NCBI RefSeq assembly: GCF_016714285.1
Contig: NZ_JADJNN010000003.1
Location: 682,001 to 746,000 of the forward strand
Source of the DNA: Nannocystis sp.
Lineage (GTDB): Bacteria > Myxococcota_A > Polyangia > Nannocystales > Nannocystaceae
DNA: 64,000 bases
Reading direction: 5' to 3'
Of the stretch, positions 1 to 9,093 are shown in pieces. Under the pieces are notes generated by a model. It had not been told where the DNA came from. It saw only the letters and a program-made list of their open reading frames with translations, and ran no database searches. Positions within the stretch are counted from its first letter, which is position 1, and the number at the start of each line of letters is the position of its first letter. The translations under genes and the position numbers were made by a program.

Positions 1-54
1 GCCGCCGGGGTGACAGGCGAGGAGGGTGAGCGCGAGGAGGAGATTGCGGCGCAT
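1..54 (-). CDS. N-terminus of a secreted lipoprotein (cut by window edge)
   Basis: Reading leftward from an ATG at 54 gives MRRNLLLALTLLACHPGG, which then leaves the window. This is a textbook bacterial lipoprotein signal: two Arg, a run of Leu/Ala, and a LLAC lipobox with the Cys at residue 14. The gene is divergent from the DUF2079 gene and about 50 bases separate their starts. Nothing can be said about the mature protein. Only 18 codons are visible, so the call rests on the signal sequence alone. Confidence 0.5.
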   Translation of the reverse strand, partial: MRRNLLLALTLLACHPGG

Positions 55-104
55 GACCAAGCTCGGGCTCGCGGCGGCGGTGGAGAACAGGGTATATCGC
101 GGAG

Positions 105-1967
105 GTGTCGCCCCGCGAGACACCGCCGCGTGCGGGCCCCTGGTTGTGGCTGCTGGCGATGGCCGTGGGGCCGGGGCTGGCGCTGTGGGCCGTGGTGCAG
201 GCGGAGCCGGCGGGGTTTGTGCTGCGCGACGAGCTGCAGGGGGCGCGTGGCGGCGTGGCGTGGTTCCTCGCGGGGAGCGCGGCGCTGGTGCTGGGGCTTT
301 GGTGGCTGCTCGCGCGGCGGGTCGGCTGGCGGGCGGGGCTGTCGCTGGTGGTCGGGCGCTGGCGCTGGCTGGCGGGGCTGCCCTTGCTGCCGCTGCTGAG
401 GTACGAGCCTTCCGGGGCGACGGGGCTGCTGGCGCCGTTTCTGGTGGTGCTGGGCGGCGGGCTGGCGGGGTGGTCGGCGTATGCCTGTTCGGACATGTCC
501 GGGAGGGCATGGTCGAAGGTACAGGCGGTGTTCGGGTCGGCGCGGGCGTGTGGTGGTTTGCTGGCGGTCGCGGGTGCGGGTGTGCTGGCGCGGGTGTACG
601 ACCTGGCGCTGCTGCGGCACGAGGCGCTGTCGTCGCGGGTGTACGACCTGGGGATCTACGATAACTTGTTATGGAACACGCTCCACGGGCGGCCGCTGGT
701 CAGCGTCTTCGTGCCCGGGGGGAATCACCTGACGGCGCACGTCGACCCGGTGCTGCTGCTGCTGACGCCGATCTACGGGCTGGCGCCGGGGCCGGAGATC
801 TTGCTGGCGATGCAGGCGGTGGCGGTGCTGTCGGGGGCGGTGCCGGTGTTTCTGATCGCGCAGCGGCGGCTGGGGCGGCCGTGGCTGGCGCTGACGCTGG
901 GGTGCGCATATTTGCTGTACCCGTCGGTGCACGGGACGATCTTGTTCGACGCGCACTCGCTGGCCTTCGCGGCGGCGCCGTGCCTGTGGGCGCTGTATTT
1001 GCTCGAGCGGGAGCGATGGTGGGGTTATGCGGGGATGGTGGCGCTGCTGCTGGCGACGCGCGAGGATCTGGCGCTGTGGTGCTGTGGGCTCGGGCTGTAC
1101 GCGGCGCTGGGACGCGGGGCGCGGCGGGTCGGGGCGGCGACGATCGCGGTGGCGCTCAGCTACTTCGTGCTGCTCAAGGGGCTGGTGCAGCCGGAGCCCG
1201 AGAGGTATGCGCGCAGGTATGCGGGGTTCCTGCCGGACGGCGAGGGCGGGTTCTCGGAGGTGCTGGCGTCGCTGCTGAGCAACCCGGCGCACGCGGTCTA
1301 CGAGGTGCTGTCGGGGCCGAAGCTGGTGTTCCTGGCGGTGCTGCTGGCGCCGCTGCTGCTGCTGCCGCTGCTGGCGGGGCGGCGCTGGTGGACCTACGGC
1401 TTCGGGCTGGCGTTCACGCTGCTGGCGAGCAACACGATGAACTATTATGCGTTGTCGCATTATACCGTGATGATATTCCCGGTGCTGTTCGCGGCGACGC
1501 CGGCGGCGATCGATCGGGCGGCGGGCTGGGTCGGGCGGCTCGGCGGGGACCGGGAGCGGGCGCTGCGGGGGCTCGGGGTGGCGGTGCTGGTGGCCTCGCT
1601 GCTGGCGACGCTGCGGCTGGGGGCGCTGGTGGACAACGGCAGCTTCCGCGGCTGGCCGCACGGGCTGAGCTATGGGCTGAGCGAGGCGCAGCGCGGGCGG
1701 ATCGCGTGGTTACGCGAGGTGGCCCGCGGGATCCCGGCGACGGCGAGCGTGGCGGCGAGCAATCAGGTCGGGGCGCATTTCTCGACGCGCGACGGGATCG
1801 CCATGTATCCGCAGGTGAAGGACGCGGACTGGCTGGTGCTGCACAGCAAGGACCTGCAGCCGAAGGGCGGGGCGGTGGACGTGGGGCGATTCACGCGTCG
1901 GGGTTATGTGCTGGTGGAGCAATGGGAGCAGGAGATCTATGTGCTGCGGCGAGACGCGGGGCGCTGA
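105..1967 (+). CDS. DUF2079 family polytopic membrane protein
   Basis: About 620 residues with ten or more hydrophobic segments. The DUF2079 hallmark YDLGIYDNLLWNTLHGRPL lies near residues 178-196, followed by a polar loop with GGNHLTAHVDPVLLLLTPIY. DUF2079 proteins are inner-membrane proteins with a GT-C-glycosyltransferase-like fold; the substrate is generally unknown. The frame opens at a GTG at 105, but the GGAG before it is too close to be a good ribosome site. An in-frame TTG or ATG about 40-55 bases downstream is equally possible, so the first 10-20 residues are uncertain. It ends 5 bases from the convergent gene at 1973. Family confidence is high; biochemical role is unknown. Confidence 0.85.
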   Translation: MSPRETPPRAGPWLWLLAMAVGPGLALWAVVQAEPAGFVLRDELQGARGGVAWFLAGSAALVLGLWWLLARRVGWRAGLSLVVGRWRWLAGLPLLPLLRYEPSGATGLLAPFLVVLGGGLAGWSAYACSDMSGRAWSKVQAVFGSARACGGLLAVAGAGVLARVYDLALLRHEALSSRVYDLGIYDNLLWNTLHGRPLVSVFVPGGNHLTAHVDPVLLLLTPIYGLAPGPEILLAMQAVAVLSGAVPVFLIAQRRLGRPWLALTLGCAYLLYPSVHGTILFDAHSLAFAAAPCLWALYLLERERWWGYAGMVALLLATREDLALWCCGLGLYAALGRGARRVGAATIAVALSYFVLLKGLVQPEPERYARRYAGFLPDGEGGFSEVLASLLSNPAHAVYEVLSGPKLVFLAVLLAPLLLLPLLAGRRWWTYGFGLAFTLLASNTMNYYALSHYTVMIFPVLFAATPAAIDRAAGWVGRLGGDRERALRGLGVAVLVASLLATLRLGALVDNGSFRGWPHGLSYGLSEAQRGRIAWLREVARGIPATASVAASNQVGAHFSTRDGIAMYPQVKDADWLVLHSKDLQPKGGAVDVGRFTRRGYVLVEQWEQEIYVLRRDAGR

Positions 1968-1972
1968 CGGGC

Positions 1973-2953
1973 TCAGGCGGCGCGGCAGAGCTTGACCTCG
2001 ATGGCGTCGAAGGTCCATCCGAGCGACGGCGCGTGGCAGCAGGTCGCCGTGTCGGACTGCTTGCCCTCGACGTCGTAGCATTCGAGGGTCTCGGAGTTGC
2101 TGAAGTGGAGGATCAGGGGATATCCATCGTCGGCCTGGAGCCGCGCGTCGGGGTGCGGCTCGCCGACTAGCAGCTTGTCGGCGATCGACAGCTGGATCGC
2201 CGCGCCCGCCGCGTCGTAGATCAGCTCGACGGGGTTCATCTGGCCGGGAGTCGGCACGACCATGGGCTCGCCGCCGAAGATCTTGAACGGCGCTGTCTCC
2301 GGGCCGCAGCCCGGGCCTTGCCACGGCGGGTCCTTCCAGTACACCTCGGCGATCAGCTTCTGCTTGCCGGGGCCCGTGAGCGCGTATTCCCCGATGTTGC
2401 CGCCCTTGCACCAATGTGCTCCGCGACGGATCGTCAGGAATTGGTGGAAGACCGGGACCAGCTTGGGCGGCTGATAGTACGGGTTGTAACATTCGCCGCC
2501 CCAGTCGGCCGGGTCGAAGTTGAAGCGGACTTCGAGGCGAGCATACTCGACGCCCGGCGTCATCGGCAGCTCGAACGCGAAGCTCGGGGTGTCGGCCGTG
2601 ACCGTGAACGGACCGCCGAAGCTCAGCGCCTCGCAGAGCTCGCCGGGCGTGTCGGTGGTCGTGCTCGACGCGCCGGGGCCGGTCGTGTCGGTCGCCGTCC
2701 CGGCAGCGCCGGTGGTGTCCGCTGAGGTCGTCGTCGTCGTCGTCGTCGTGGCTGTGCTGGTGCTCGCGTCGGTGGTTGTGAGGCTCGTGGACGTCGGCGT
2801 CGGCGTCCCGGTCGTGGCGTCAGCGATCGCGGTGCTCACCGAGGTGCCCTCGGCGTCGGCGCCTGGGCGGCCGGCCTCTGCACAGCCGTGGAGGCCGACC
2901 AGGACCCACGCGCGCAGCCACCGTCGAGGAAGTGTTGTATGAGCGCAGGTCAT
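1973..2953 (-). CDS. Secreted lipoprotein with Thr-rich linker, unknown domain
   Basis: The 326-residue protein starts with a basic, hydrophobic leader and a lipobox (VGLHGC, Cys24). A Ser/Thr/Ala linker of about 75 residues follows, including a run of eight Thr, and then a globular domain of about 220 residues rich in aromatics and with several Cys (GECYNPYY, HWCKGG, GPGCGPE, TLECYD, TCCHAP). I do not recognise the globular domain. The layout (lipid anchor, disordered spacer, compact Cys-containing head) recurs through this window and suggests an outer-surface or periplasmic protein. The linker is encoded partly by a GTC microsatellite whose unit changes would stay in frame. Confidence 0.75.
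   Translation of the reverse strand: MTCAHTTLPRRWLRAWVLVGLHGCAEAGRPGADAEGTSVSTAIADATTGTPTPTSTSLTTTDASTSTATTTTTTTTSADTTGAAGTATDTTGPGASSTTTDTPGELCEALSFGGPFTVTADTPSFAFELPMTPGVEYARLEVRFNFDPADWGGECYNPYYQPPKLVPVFHQFLTIRRGAHWCKGGNIGEYALTGPGKQKLIAEVYWKDPPWQGPGCGPETAPFKIFGGEPMVVPTPGQMNPVELIYDAAGAAIQLSIADKLLVGEPHPDARLQADDGYPLILHFSNSETLECYDVEGKQSDTATCCHAPSLGWTFDAIEVKLCRAA
2727..2747 (+). repeat. (GTC)7 trinucleotide microsatellite in coding sequence
   Basis: Seven exact GTC units on the plus strand encode the Thr/Asp-type linker of the leftward lipoprotein. Changes in unit number would alter linker length without breaking the frame. Confidence 0.9.
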
Positions 2954-3141
2954 GCGCGCATTATCGCACGGGCCTTCGCCGTTTGTGGTGGACGGCCTGG
3001 CGCTCGGCCGAGAGGCGCCGCACGGTCAGCTGTGACCGCGGCGCGCCGGCCCGCGACGCGGGGGAGATTATCGCTGAGGAATGGCGGCCTGGTCAGGCGG
3101 AGATACGGGGAGAATCCCCGTTAATATGCGGGAGGCCAGCG

Positions 3142-4098
3142 ATGATAGGATGGGCGCCGCGCATGCCCGGTCCCTACGCACATCTCACGCTGGTGCAGCT
3201 GTTGCGCAGCAGGCTGGCCGCGGGCGAGTTTCCGGAGCTCGGCGCCGAGGCGCGGGCGGCGGTGGCCCGCTCGACGGCGTTTTGTGAGCTCGGCGCGTTC
3301 GGTCCGGATACCTCGTATTTTGCGATGGCGCAGCCGGGCAGCGCCCGCTGGGGCGACCTGCAGCACAAGGGTGGGGCGATGCGGGTGTTGTTGCTGGGGG
3401 CGAGGGCGCTGCGGCCGGTCGCGCCGGACGAGCGGCGGCGGCGGCTGGCGTGGCTGCTGGGCTACGCCTCGCACGTGGTGGCGGACGCGATTGTTCACCC
3501 GGTCATCGAGCATCTGGTCGGGGACTACACGGCGAGCCGGGAGACCTACGATCATCACCGGCAGGCCGAGCTGCACCAGGACGTGTTCATCTACCGCCAG
3601 CTCGGGCTCGACGAGGTCGGCAAGGCGGCGCACATGCGGGCGATCGCGGGGCAGTGCCGCGGTGCCGGGGGCGAGGTGCTGGACCGCGGAGTGGCGGCGC
3701 TGTGGACCCGCTGCCTGGAGGGCGCGTACAGCGAGCGGCCGGCCGGCCACGGGCCGAGCCCCGAGCGGTGGTTCGCGGCGTTTCACGGTATGATCGACCT
3801 GGCCGACGAATCGCATCACTTCACCTTCCTGCGCGGGCTGCTCGACGCGCGCGGGGTCGTATTTCCGCGGCTCTCGGAGGTCGATCCGACCTTTGTTCGC
3901 GGGCTGTGGACGCCGGCGGGGCGTCAGGACTATGATGCTATCTTCGCCCGGGTGGTCGAGGAGACCGGGCGTATGTGGGTCGACGTCGCGGACGCGGTCG
4001 CGGGCGACGAGGCGGCGCTGGTGGCCCGTCCGGACCTCAATCTCAATACTGGCAAGGTGATCCCGGCCGGGTTTGCGCTGTGGGGGCCGCGGGCGTGA
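3142..4098 (+). CDS. Zinc-dependent phospholipase C-like protein
   Basis: The 318-residue protein starts MIGWAPRMPGPYAHLT. A strong GGAGG at 3131-3135, six bases before the ATG, fixes this start. The N-terminal PGPYAHLTLVQLL, the GYASHVVADAIVHP segment (about residues 107-121) and the DHHRQAELHQD segment (about 137-147) provide the spaced His/Asp/Glu residues expected of the all-helical zinc-dependent phospholipase C fold (PF00882-like). No signal peptide is evident, unlike classic secreted phospholipases, so a cytoplasmic role or another zinc-hydrolase activity is possible. Its stop overlaps the GTG start of the next gene by GTGA, indicating translational coupling. Confidence 0.75.
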   Translation: MIGWAPRMPGPYAHLTLVQLLRSRLAAGEFPELGAEARAAVARSTAFCELGAFGPDTSYFAMAQPGSARWGDLQHKGGAMRVLLLGARALRPVAPDERRRRLAWLLGYASHVVADAIVHPVIEHLVGDYTASRETYDHHRQAELHQDVFIYRQLGLDEVGKAAHMRAIAGQCRGAGGEVLDRGVAALWTRCLEGAYSERPAGHGPSPERWFAAFHGMIDLADESHHFTFLRGLLDARGVVFPRLSEVDPTFVRGLWTPAGRQDYDAIFARVVEETGRMWVDVADAVAGDEAALVARPDLNLNTGKVIPAGFALWGPRA

Positions 4099-4508
4099 GG
4101 CTGACGACGCTGCTGCTGGTCGCGGCGTTGAGCGGCGGGCGCGAGCGCTGCGGCCGCGGTGACGAGGCCCGGGCCGAGCTCGCGCGGCAGGTGACGGACA
4201 TCAGCGCGGGGGCGGAGTCCTACGCGCAGGAGCGGCCGGCGCTGAGCGGGGCGCAGCTGCTCGTGGCGATGCAGGCCGATCCGGACCTGGGCCCGCTGGT
4301 GCGCGAGCTCGGGAGATATCAGGTGAAGCTGCTGGCCCGCGGGGGGCACGTGGTGGTGCTGCTTTGCAGCGAGGACGGCGCGCGGGCGCTGCTCGAGGAC
4401 AGCGCGTGCACGCCGGCGGTGGACCGCGACGAATCGGCGGCGCCGGGGCGCGCGTGCGGGTTCTCGATCGATCCGGTCGTCGCGTGCGCGCGGGCCCGGG
4501 CGCCGTGA
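4095..4508 (+). CDS. Small secreted protein of unknown function
   Basis: A 137-residue protein starting at a GTG that overlaps the upstream stop (GTGA at 4095-4098). The leader VRLTTLLLVAALSGG is short and hydrophobic and a Cys follows within ten residues (RERCG), so export is likely, though the lipobox is not canonical. The rest is mostly helical and charged (ARAELARQVTDI, LLVAMQADPDLGPLVREL) with three further Cys near the C-terminus (LCSEDG, SACTPA, RACGFS). No family recognised. Coupling to the zinc phospholipase-like gene suggests joint expression. Confidence 0.55.
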   Translation: MRLTTLLLVAALSGGRERCGRGDEARAELARQVTDISAGAESYAQERPALSGAQLLVAMQADPDLGPLVRELGRYQVKLLARGGHVVVLLCSEDGARALLEDSACTPAVDRDESAAPGRACGFSIDPVVACARARAP

Positions 4509-4511
4509 AGG

Positions 4512-4655
4512 TCAGCGGATCGCGCCGGGCTTGTACCACTCGAAGTCGGTCTTCCAGCGGAAGTGGTTGGAGGCGACGCTGATCGCCGGCGGGAACTCGC
4601 GCGACCCGGACAACCATGCGTCGACCGCGGGCTGACTCAGTACCGACGGCGGACC
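4512..4655 (-). pseudogene. C-terminal remnant of a cupin/JmjC-like gene
   Basis: Reading leftward, an open stretch of about 48 codons with no start ends ...ISVASNHFRWKTDFEWYKPG-AIR-stop. The intact cupin-like protein next door ends ISIAFNHFTWPNDFDWYRPG, so 15 of these 20 positions are identical or conservative. Further upstream in the fragment the likeness fades (SREFPPA instead of the metal-ligand WWHHV segment), and an in-frame stop lies beyond. I read this as the decayed 3-prime end of a second family member left by duplication. The alternative is a tail from an unrelated gene fused by deletion. Confidence 0.6.
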
Positions 4656-4727
4656 CTCGATCCGTCGCTAGCGAGCGGGTCGAGGTCTGGCACAGGCCGC
4701 CGGAGTCACAGGTGATGAGGTGCCGCA

Positions 4728-5771
4728 TCACCGGCCCGGTGTGCCGGGCCGGTACCAGTCGAAGTCGTTGGGCCAGGTGAAATGATTGAAGGCGATGCTG
4801 ATGCTGAGGTCGAGGGCGCGGACGTGGTGCCACCAGCCCACCGGGAGGAAGAGAGCCTCGCCCGGAGCGAGCACGATGTCGAAGCCAGGGACCGCGGCCA
4901 GCGCCGCGGCATCACGCTCCGGGTCGAGGTTGTTGTAGACGCCACGTGCGCGGGCCAGTAGCGCCGGCTCGTCGGGTGCATACAGGCGAAAGCGCTTTCG
5001 GCCGACGATCTGAAAAAATAGGATGTTGGAGGTGTCGTGGTGGAGGGCCGTGACAGTGCCGGCGGGGCCGAACCAGAAGGCGCCGCACCGTGCCGCGCGG
5101 TCAGGCTTGGGATCGAAGTAGCCGGCCGGTAGTTCGATGTCTTCGAGCAACGGCTTCAGGCCCGGGCGGGCGAGGTTACGGTTGTTCGCTATCAAATAGA
5201 GATCGTTGGTATCGCCGGCCGCGAGCACCCGGGCGACGAAGTCGGCCATCGTGGCGGTGCTGCGGTGGCGTTCGAAGTTGAGGTCGGGTGTCTCGTCGTC
5301 GGCGCGCCCGGCCTCGATCTCCAGCTCGACATTACCGTAGTGCTGGCGTAGATGCTCCGGGCTCCAGCGGTGAAAGGCGGGCCAGCGCGGGATGATGTCG
5401 GTGAAGACGACGGGCGTGCCGGTGCTGTAGTAGTGGCGCAGGAATTCGTCCGGGCCGGGAGCCCTGCGGCGCTCGATCTCGGCGCCGCGGAGGGCCTGCA
5501 GCGAGCGTCGCAGACGGGCACCTAGACTCTCATGGTCCGTGAGTGACAGGCGCCTGCGGGCGGCCTCGAGTTCGGGGCTGCGAGCGGCCGCTGCGAGGCC
5601 CCGGGCTGCGAGCTTTGGCGGGACGCCGTTGCTGACCAGGACGGCGTGCAGCGATTCCCGCGCAACGCCGCGAAGGAGGTTGTCGGCCAGCCACACGCGC
5701 CAGGGTCTGGCGATCGCCCAGCGAGCGTGGCCCCGGTCAGGTCGGGTAACTAGGCGCAGGCGTCCTCGCAT
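4728..5771 (-). CDS. Cupin-like (JmjC/FIH-type) Fe(II) oxygenase family protein
   Basis: The 347-residue protein has a helical N-terminal 110 residues and a cupin_8/JmjC-like domain. The double-stranded beta-helix metal site is visible as HHDTSN near residue 244 (H-x-D) and the distal His in VGWWHHV near 311. The entry motif GTPVVFTDIIPRWPAF and the late W-P-N-D-F-D-W-Y motif also fit cupin_8 proteins. Such enzymes are Fe(II)/2-oxoglutarate-dependent hydroxylases acting on proteins or peptides; the target here is unknown. A decayed partial copy lies just downstream. The ATG at 5771 is the plausible start, with no strong ribosome site seen. Confidence 0.8.
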   Translation of the reverse strand: MRGRLRLVTRPDRGHARWAIARPWRVWLADNLLRGVARESLHAVLVSNGVPPKLAARGLAAAARSPELEAARRRLSLTDHESLGARLRRSLQALRGAEIERRRAPGPDEFLRHYYSTGTPVVFTDIIPRWPAFHRWSPEHLRQHYGNVELEIEAGRADDETPDLNFERHRSTATMADFVARVLAAGDTNDLYLIANNRNLARPGLKPLLEDIELPAGYFDPKPDRAARCGAFWFGPAGTVTALHHDTSNILFFQIVGRKRFRLYAPDEPALLARARGVYNNLDPERDAAALAAVPGFDIVLAPGEALFLPVGWWHHVRALDLSISIAFNHFTWPNDFDWYRPGTPGR

Positions 5772-6133
5772 GGTTCAGAGCTCGTCGGCGATGGGACTCA
5801 GCATATCCCGCGGACGATAACACACCGGGCGCGACTGCTGCGAGCGGCGCTGCTACTGCTGCTGGTGCTCGGCGCGCTGCGGCTGCCGGCGGTGACGGAG
5901 ATGGTCGCGCGGATCGGCCTCGACGCGACGCGGGGGGCGTTGCTGACGGCTTTCCTGCCGCTGGCCGGGTGCTCGGCGCCTGTGCCTCGCTGGCGATCCT
6001 CCTGAATCGATCACGACCGGGGCTGCGCGTGATGTGACCGCATCGACTCGCTGGATGCGGCGCTGGGCGTCGTCGCCAGCTGGGACCTGCCCACGTCGCT
6101 GCACAACGACGAGCGATCGTTCGCCGTGCAGCC
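5772..6133. other. Gap with degenerate coding fragments
   Basis: No intact gene is seen in these 362 bases. Rightward from about 5818 to 6003 one frame reads RARLLRAALLLLLVLGALRL and on to PLAGCSAPVPRW before a stop. It resembles a membrane anchor or leader but has no ATG/GTG at its head. From about 6040 a second short frame reads DAALGVVASWDLPTSLHNDE and then runs into the aminotransferase gene on the other strand. Both look like gene debris, so this may be a decayed locus rather than a regulatory region. Confidence 0.35.
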
Positions 6134-7426
6134 TCATCCGCGCACGAGCCAGTCGCACATGCGATCGAGGGCCGTCGTGACCCGCGGCGTCACTCGCCGC
6201 AGCCACGCTTCGTCGACCGTCGCATCGCGCGCGTGCTCGGCCAGCGCCCGCTCGCCGTCGAAGTCGACGTAGGCCAGGCGCGCCGTCCAGTCGCCCTTCG
6301 GTCGCCCGAAGTCGCTGCCCGGCAGGATGGCAACGCCGGTCTCGGCCAGCAGGCGCGCGCACAGGGCGTCCCCGTCGGCGATGCCGCGGGCCTGCAGGCG
6401 CTGCGCGTGGCCAGAGAAGTCGGGGAACAGGTAGAAGCCGCCCTCGGGTCGATGGCAGCGGGCGCCGGCCGCCACGAGCTTCTCGCTGCTCCACGTACCC
6501 AGCGCCCGCAGGATGTCTCGCGCGTGGACGAGGTAATCGTCGATCTCCGGGCCGCACGCGAACGCCGTGACGGCGGCGCACTGGATCGGCGCGCTGGTGG
6601 TCGTGTAGGTCTCGCTGGCCACCGCCGTCATGGCGTCGCGCAGCCAGCGGAGCTGCGGCGGGAACAGGAAGGTGCCGAGGCGCCAGCCGCCGGCGCCGCA
6701 CCACTTGCTGAGGCCCGCGCTGAGGATCGTGCCCTCGGGATAGAACTCGGCGATGGAGCCGTGCGCGCCTGTGTGGTGCAGCTCGCCGTAGATCTCGTCG
6801 GAGATGACGATGAGCTGATGCTCGCGCGCGACGGCGGCGAGGACCTCGAGCTCGTCGCGCGAGAAGGTCTGGCCGGTAGGGTTCGAGGGATAGTTCAGGA
6901 TCAGGACCCGCGGCCGCCCGCGGTCGCGTCGGCAGTGCGCGTCGAGGGTGTCCGGTCGCAGCATCCAGCGGTCCTCGAGCGAGGTCGGCAGGAAGTTGAC
7001 CTGGCGGCCAATGATCCGCGCCTGCGGCGAGTACGAGACCCACGAAGGTGCAGGCAGCAGGAGGTCGCCGTAGAAGGCGAGCTGAGCGATGAACATCAGC
7101 TCTTTGCTGCCGGGCGCGACGAGCACATCCTCGGCCTGGTAGCCGTGGCGAAGCCCGGCGCGACGACGGTGGAACTCGGCGACGGCCGCTCGCAGCTCGG
7201 GCAGGCCGCGCACGGCCATGTACTCCTTGCGGTGCGCGTGCTGACGCAGCGACTCGACCACGGAGGGCGGAACCGGAAACGGCGACTGGCCGAGGCCCAG
7301 CTTGTACACGGCGTGACCGGCGGCGATGAGCGCGTTGCTGTGCTCGTTGATCGCCACCGTCGCCGACGGGTGCATACCGCGGACGTTGAGGTTGAGGCTC
7401 GGGGGCGGGCCGGCATGGTCGGTCAT
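6134..7426 (-). CDS. PLP-dependent class I/II aminotransferase
   Basis: A 430-residue fold-type I aminotransferase. NYPSNPTGQ is near residue 178, the cofactor-ring Asp sits in SDEIYG near 208, and the Schiff-base Lys is in LSKWCGAGGWRLG near 240. These are the normal aspartate-aminotransferase-like landmarks, and the length suits the family. The start (MTDHAGPP) has GGAGGA seven bases upstream and overlaps the asnB stop by ATGA (7423-7426), so the two genes are translationally coupled. Substrate cannot be read from sequence. With an asparagine synthetase in the same operon and an aminomutase and amidase divergently transcribed, amino-donor chemistry on an amino acid or amide is likely. Confidence 0.88.
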   Translation of the reverse strand: MTDHAGPPPSLNLNVRGMHPSATVAINEHSNALIAAGHAVYKLGLGQSPFPVPPSVVESLRQHAHRKEYMAVRGLPELRAAVAEFHRRRAGLRHGYQAEDVLVAPGSKELMFIAQLAFYGDLLLPAPSWVSYSPQARIIGRQVNFLPTSLEDRWMLRPDTLDAHCRRDRGRPRVLILNYPSNPTGQTFSRDELEVLAAVAREHQLIVISDEIYGELHHTGAHGSIAEFYPEGTILSAGLSKWCGAGGWRLGTFLFPPQLRWLRDAMTAVASETYTTTSAPIQCAAVTAFACGPEIDDYLVHARDILRALGTWSSEKLVAAGARCHRPEGGFYLFPDFSGHAQRLQARGIADGDALCARLLAETGVAILPGSDFGRPKGDWTARLAYVDFDGERALAEHARDATVDEAWLRRVTPRVTTALDRMCDWLVRG

Positions 7427-9093
7427 CCTGTGGTCCTCCGCGTCGTATGGTTGGCATGGAAGGGGTTGGCCCGGCCGGAGCTGTCGCCGCTGTCCTGCCA
7501 GCGTGGGACCCAGCGGGCGACGCAGCGGGCCGCGTGCTCGCCCGGGAACAGCGCCTCGAAGCGGCTGCGGTACAGGTAGGCCTCCTTGGTGGTCGGCGGG
7601 GCGTGCGGGAAGCGGTCGGCGGCCTCGGCCAGCTCGCGCTCCGAGACCTGGGCCTCGGCGTGGGCGCGCAGACCGTCGACCCAGCGGTAACCGACGCCGT
7701 CCGAGAACTGCTCCTTTTGCCGCCACAGCACGGCCGGTGGGATCAATGGATCGCTCGGGTCGGCGAAGGCGGCGCGCAGCAGCCACTTCTCCATGCGGGC
7801 CTCGTGGCTCTGGTCGCCCGCCCGCGGCTGCTTGAGCTCGGGGGCGATGTTCATCGCCAGCTCGAGGAAGGCGAGGTCGAGGAACGGCACGCGGGCCTCG
7901 ACGCCGTGGGCCATCGTGCTCTTGTCGGCGCGCAGGACGTCGCTGAGGTGGAGGTTGGCGACGCGCTCGACGGTCTCGCGGTGGAAGGCCTGCGGATCCT
8001 CCGCGTGATAGAAGTACAAGTACCCGCCGAAGATCTCGTCGGAGCCCTCGCCGGACAGGACCACCTTGACGCCCTGGTCGCGGATGTAGCGGCTGAGGAA
8101 GTACATCGGGATGCTCGCCCGGATGGTCGGGATGTCGTAGGACTCGACGTGACGGATGATGTCGTCCAGCGCGGCGATGCCGTCCTCGAGCGAGAAGCAG
8201 ACCTCGTGGTGGCGGGTGCCGAGGTGGGCCGCCACCTCACGGGCTGCCCGCAGATCGGGCGCGTCGGGGCCGATGCCGATGGCGAAGCTCTGGACCTCGG
8301 CCGCGGGGTCGCGCGCGCGCAGCAAACGAGTCGTGAGCCCGGCGATGAGGCTCGAGTCGAGGCCGCCGGAGAGCAGCACGCCGAGCGGCACGTCGCTCAT
8401 CAGGCGCTTGTCGACCGCGGCCGCGAGCCGCTCACGCAGGCCGCTCGCGTCCGCATGGCCGGGCCGCGCGCCCTGCAGCCAGCTCGGCTCGTAGTAGCGG
8501 CGGAGCCCCTCGTGACGGGTGTACAGGTGCCCGGGCGGGAAGGGCTTGAACCAGACGCAGTGGTCGCTGAGGGCCTTGAGCTCCGAGGCGAACCACAGCC
8601 TGCCGGCCGCGTCGCGCCCGTAGTAGAGCGGCTTGATGCCGATCGGGTCGCGGGCGACCATCCAGTCGTCGCCGCGCTCGTCGCTGCGGATCGCCGCGAA
8701 CGCGAAGATGCCGTCGAGGCGGGGGACGAAGGCGTCGCCCTCGACCTCGTAGAGGTGCGCCAGGACCTCGCTGTCCGAGCCGGTGTGAAAGCTGTGGCCC
8801 CGTGGGGCCAACTCCCGCTGTAGCTCGCGAAAATTGTAGACCTCGCCGTTGTGCACGACGACGGCGCTCGCACCGTCGGTTTCACTCGAGCCCGCGGGCC
8901 GACTGGCGATGGGCTGCTGACCGGATGCAGGGTCCATGATGGCGAGGCGGCGGTGGCAAAGCACGCCGACACCCGTCTGCACATGTACGCCCCGCCCGTC
9001 AGGCCCGCGGTGCGCCAACCGGTCGGCCGCTCGGACCGCGCGCAGGGCGACGATATCGTCGACGTCGCCGAATACTGCAAGAATTCCACACAT
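7423..9093 (-). CDS. asnB: Asparagine synthase (glutamine-hydrolysing), class B type
   Basis: The 556-residue protein has both expected domains. The start MCGILAVFG puts the glutaminase nucleophile at Cys2 and is preceded by GAGGAG; longer upstream readings would bury that Cys. Ntn glutaminase residues VVHNGEVYNF and the SDSE loop are present. The synthetase PPi-loop SGGLDSS is near residue 240, followed by GEGSDEIFGGY. The usual reaction is glutamine plus ATP-dependent amidation of an aspartyl carboxylate. AsnB relatives in clusters often amidate other carboxylates or form lactams or peptide bonds, and the context (aminotransferase, aminomutase, amidase) leaves that open. First gene of a two-gene leftward operon. 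Confidence 0.9.
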   Translation of the reverse strand: MCGILAVFGDVDDIVALRAVRAADRLAHRGPDGRGVHVQTGVGVLCHRRLAIMDPASGQQPIASRPAGSSETDGASAVVVHNGEVYNFRELQRELAPRGHSFHTGSDSEVLAHLYEVEGDAFVPRLDGIFAFAAIRSDERGDDWMVARDPIGIKPLYYGRDAAGRLWFASELKALSDHCVWFKPFPPGHLYTRHEGLRRYYEPSWLQGARPGHADASGLRERLAAAVDKRLMSDVPLGVLLSGGLDSSLIAGLTTRLLRARDPAAEVQSFAIGIGPDAPDLRAAREVAAHLGTRHHEVCFSLEDGIAALDDIIRHVESYDIPTIRASIPMYFLSRYIRDQGVKVVLSGEGSDEIFGGYLYFYHAEDPQAFHRETVERVANLHLSDVLRADKSTMAHGVEARVPFLDLAFLELAMNIAPELKQPRAGDQSHEARMEKWLLRAAFADPSDPLIPPAVLWRQKEQFSDGVGYRWVDGLRAHAEAQVSERELAEAADRFPHAPPTTKEAYLYRSRFEALFPGEHAARCVARWVPRWQDSGDSSGRANPFHANHTTRRTTG

